Source: Caulochytrium protostelioides (lineage: Eukaryota > Chytridiomycota > Caulochytriomycetes > Caulochytriales > Caulochytriaceae). From it: a DNA stretch of 64,000 nt. Position numbers and translations under genes: made by a program. The stretch lies in NCBI GenBank assembly GCA_003615045.1, contig ML014118.1, positions 62,001 to 126,000 on the forward strand. Reading direction: 5' to 3'. The notes under the pieces are model-generated. The model saw only the letters and a list, made by a program, of their open reading frames with translations. It did not search any database and was not told the DNA's origin. Below, one piece after another: positions 61,005 through 64,000 of this stretch (position 1 is the stretch's first letter; each line of letters begins with the position of its first letter).

Positions 61005-62560
61005 ATGGTGAGTTATCGCCTCAATCCCGCCACGTGCTACCGGAGAGACCCGCAGCGGATGCATGGTACGAGGCAGCGTCGCGTCTTGCCCACACGTGCG
61101 TGCCTCCATGAGCATCCATGCGCCGAGAGACTCAAGCGCTCGGATCACCCACTCACCCTGCCGTCTCGACCTCCTGTTTCGACCTGGACTCCATGAATCT
61201 CGGTAAATCGCTGAATCGCTGTCCTGTTGCTTAGGATGAAGAGTATGACGTGATCGTGCTGGGCACCGGCCTGACGGAGTGCATCCTGTCGGGCCTGCTG
61301 TCTGTGGACGGCAAGAAAGTTCTGCACATGGACCGCAACGACTACTACGGCGGCGAGAGCGCGAGTCTCAACCTCTCGCAGCTGTTCCGCAAGTTCCGCA
61401 ACGGCGCCGAGGCCCCCGAGGCGCTCGGCCGCGACCGCGACTACAACGTCGACCTGATCCCGAAGTTCGCGATGGCCTCGGGCGAGTTCGTCAACATCCT
61501 CTACCACACCGACGTGACGCGCTACCTGGAGTTCCGCCAGGTCGGCGGCTCGTTCGTGTACCGTGACGGCCGCATTGCCAAGGTGCCCGCGACGACGGCC
61601 GAGGCGATCAGCAGCCCGCTGATGGGCATGTTCGAGAAGCGCCGGCTCAAGAAGTTCCTGGAGTTTATCCAGGGCTACAACGCCAACGACTCCGCTACGC
61701 ACCAGGGCGTCGACCTGAGCAAGACGACGATGGCCGAGATCTACTACAAGTTCGGCCTCGAGAAGGGTACCCAGGACTTTGTCGGTCACGCGCTCGCGCT
61801 CCACCTAGACGACGCGTACCTCTCGCAGCCCGCGCAGGACACCTACGACCGCATCTGTCTCTACATGAACTCGGTCGCCCGCTACGGCAAGAGCCCGTAT
61901 CTCTACCCGATGTACGGTTTGGGCGAGCTCCCGCAAGGCTTCGCTCGTCTCAGCGCGATCTACGGCGGCACCTACATGCTCCAGAAGAAGATCGACAAGA
62001 TCGAATATGACGCCGACGGTCGCGTCGCCGGCGTCACCTCCGACGGCCAGACCGCCCGCGCCAAGGTCGTGATCGGCGACGCGTCCTACTTCCCGGACAA
62101 GTCCACCAAGGCCGCCACCGTCGTCCGCGCCATCTGCCTGCTCACCCACCCGGTGCCCAACACCGGCGACGCCGACAGCTGCCAGATCGTGCTGCCCCAA
62201 AACCAGATCCGCCGCAAGCACGACATCTACGTCGCGGTCGTCAGCGCCGCGCACGCCGTCTGCGCCAAGGACCACTGGGTCGCCATCGTCAGCACCATCG
62301 TCGAGACCAGCACGCCGGAGCGCGAGCTCGAGCCCGCCCTCGCCCTGCTCGGCCCCATCCAAGAGAAGTTTGTCCAGATCGCCGATGTCATGGCGCCCAC
62401 CTCCGACGGCGTCAAGGACGGCGTCTTCGTCTCGACCGGTTACGACGCCACGAGCCACTTCGAGACCGTCTGCACCGACGTCAAGCGCATCTACCAGGCC
62501 TGCACCGGCCAGCCCTTGAAGCTCGAGGGCAAGGTCAAGAAGCAGCAGGAGGACCAGTAG
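61005..62560 (+). CDS. GDI1: Rab GDP-dissociation inhibitor
   Basis: GDI extracts prenylated GDP-Rab proteins from membranes and recycles them between compartments. The coding sequence is ATG at 61005-61007, a 227-nt intron, then 61235-62560, giving 442 residues. The spliced start reads MDEEYDVIVLGTGLTECILS, the usual GDI start. Further motifs: GKKVLHMDRNDYYGGES (sequence conserved region 1), GSFVYRDGRIAKVPATTAEA, FEKRRLKKFLEFI, YLYPMYGLGELPQGFARLSA and GGTYML (Rab-binding platform). The first coding exon therefore holds only the initiator codon. The C-terminus is polar (KVKKQQEDQ) without a prenylation motif, as expected. Confidence 0.96.
61008..61234 (+). other. Intron of the GDI gene directly after the start codon
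   Basis: ATG is followed at once by GTGAGT; the acceptor is GCTTAG ending at 61234. Splicing restores MDEEYDVIV, whereas unspliced translation leaves the GDI frame without a nearby ATG. Confidence 0.85.
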
Positions 62561-63556
62561 ACCAACAGAAACTGCATCCACCGGCTCGCTCGAGCGGGGA
62601 TGACCCGGCCACGAACGGCGTTGGGGTCTGAACCCCCCGCTCCCTCCGCTTTAGCTGACAACCCGACCGGGGTGTGGCTTATCTGCGTCCATCTCGGCAG
62701 TCCCACCGATTTCGTCTCTCTCGCTTTTCGCTCCCGCTCCTTGTATGCTTTTTTGATTTTATGTTTTGATGTTACCATCATCGTGGACGCGCGCGGCTGC
62801 CGCATGAGGGCGATAGCGGAGGAGCGACGAGACGCGAGACTGAAGACGAGAAGGGGCGGACGGGGGCGGACAAAGAGTGAGAGAGACAGAGGGCACCTTC
62901 CCCCATCGTTGAGCTCCGTATAACCTCCATTGCCCGCCACTAGTGCATTCTTATTGGCAAACCAGGCCTACAATCGGCTCCATCGACCTTTACTTAATTT
63001 TTTTTTTTTTCGTGTGTAAACGTTGGAAAGAAAAGAAAGGAGAGAAGAACGAACATAACAAGGGAAAAAGAAAGAAAAAGGAAGAAGCAATCACCAGAAC
63101 ACGCCGCGGGTAAGGCAGCGAAGACTCCTATGCGCCTTGCCAACTTTTGCTGAAGCTGGCCTCCCGCTCCTTTGCGCCATCACGCTGCAGGACGCAGAGC
63201 GATGCGGGCCGGGCTTCACCGATTCGGCGCCTGGTCTTGCATAGCCACCGCCACCGCAATCCTGTCTTGTGTGGAGCAAAGCCCACAGCCACAGAACGTC
63301 GCACTAGAGCATGCCAAGCGGAACGCGACCAAGCAAAACAATGGGCCTCTAACGTGATGGAATCGGAGCCTCCCGTGTCACATTCCGACCAGCACACACA
63401 GAAACGCGATGCCAGCAAGAAGCGAAAGAGGAAGATGGATCGGCGCGAAGGAGGCGACGGCATCAAGCAAGACGCGCGCGAGTGCACAAGCGATGCACAG
63501 AAATCCGGTCAATACCAGGTCAAGACGGTACAGAGAGAAAAAAAAGAAAGACACGC
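62561..63556. other. Convergent 3' region between GDI and polyubiquitin
   Basis: Pyrimidine-rich and purine-rich tracts, including a T run near 62997-63010 and an A/G-rich stretch 63011-63090. No gene is supported. Confidence 0.45.

Positions 63557-64000
<444 letters not shown>

Overview
The window is nuclear DNA of a GC-rich eukaryote, most likely a zoosporic (flagellated) fungus. The fungal signals are a class IV-type chitin synthase (51109-55098), a White Collar-1-like LOV photoreceptor (44067-49271), an OPT transporter, and polyubiquitin with Ser19 and Asp24 as in fungi. The flagellum signal is a Kintoun/DNAAF2-type PIH1 protein (26429-28921), a factor for pre-assembly of axonemal dyneins that non-flagellated fungi do not need. 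Introns are short (about 126-231 nt) with GT..AG ends, and genes lie on both strands without operons. A Blastocladiomycota- or Chytridiomycota-like source is an inference, not a proof.

Layout, left to right: C-terminus of a Hook-like coiled-coil protein (cut by the window edge); inositol-pentakisphosphate 2-kinase (-); a two-exon helical protein of unknown function (+); tRNA-His guanylyltransferase Thg1 (-); DNA ligase I (+) with two candidate start codons, the upstream one adding a mitochondrial-type leader; a long MFSD1-like transporter (-); a 2.1 kb gene-free stretch; a three-exon small membrane protein (+); a Pol5/MYBBP1A homologue (-); a ribosomal-L1-fold nucleolar protein (+); Mob1 (+); RNA polymerase I/III subunit AC19 (-); Kintoun (+); an OPT transporter (-); a 3.6 kb gene-poor stretch holding a decayed TnpB/Fanzor-like C-terminus, a 9-bp satellite and a poly(A) tract; an aquaporin with an altered second NPA region (+); a DUF4203/TMEM198-like seven-helix protein (-); a secreted protein with two His-rich blocks (-); an unrecognised low-complexity protein (-); the WC-1-like photoreceptor (-); the chitin synthase (-); nearly 6 kb with no supportable gene; Rab GDP-dissociation inhibitor (+) whose first coding exon is only the ATG; and polyubiquitin (-) running off the right edge across a 10-N assembly gap.

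Most genes are conserved housekeeping genes (DNA ligation, tRNA maturation, rRNA synthesis and ribosome assembly, inositol phosphates, Rab recycling, Mob1/NDR signalling, ubiquitin), with cell-wall, transport, light-sensing and flagellar functions between them. No gene cluster or defence system is evident. The items most worth a second look are the ligase dual start, the zinc-finger-less WC-1-like protein, the TnpB/Fanzor-like relic, the duplicated His-rich secreted protein, the aquaporin lacking the usual selectivity-filter arginine, and the collapsed polyubiquitin assembly.
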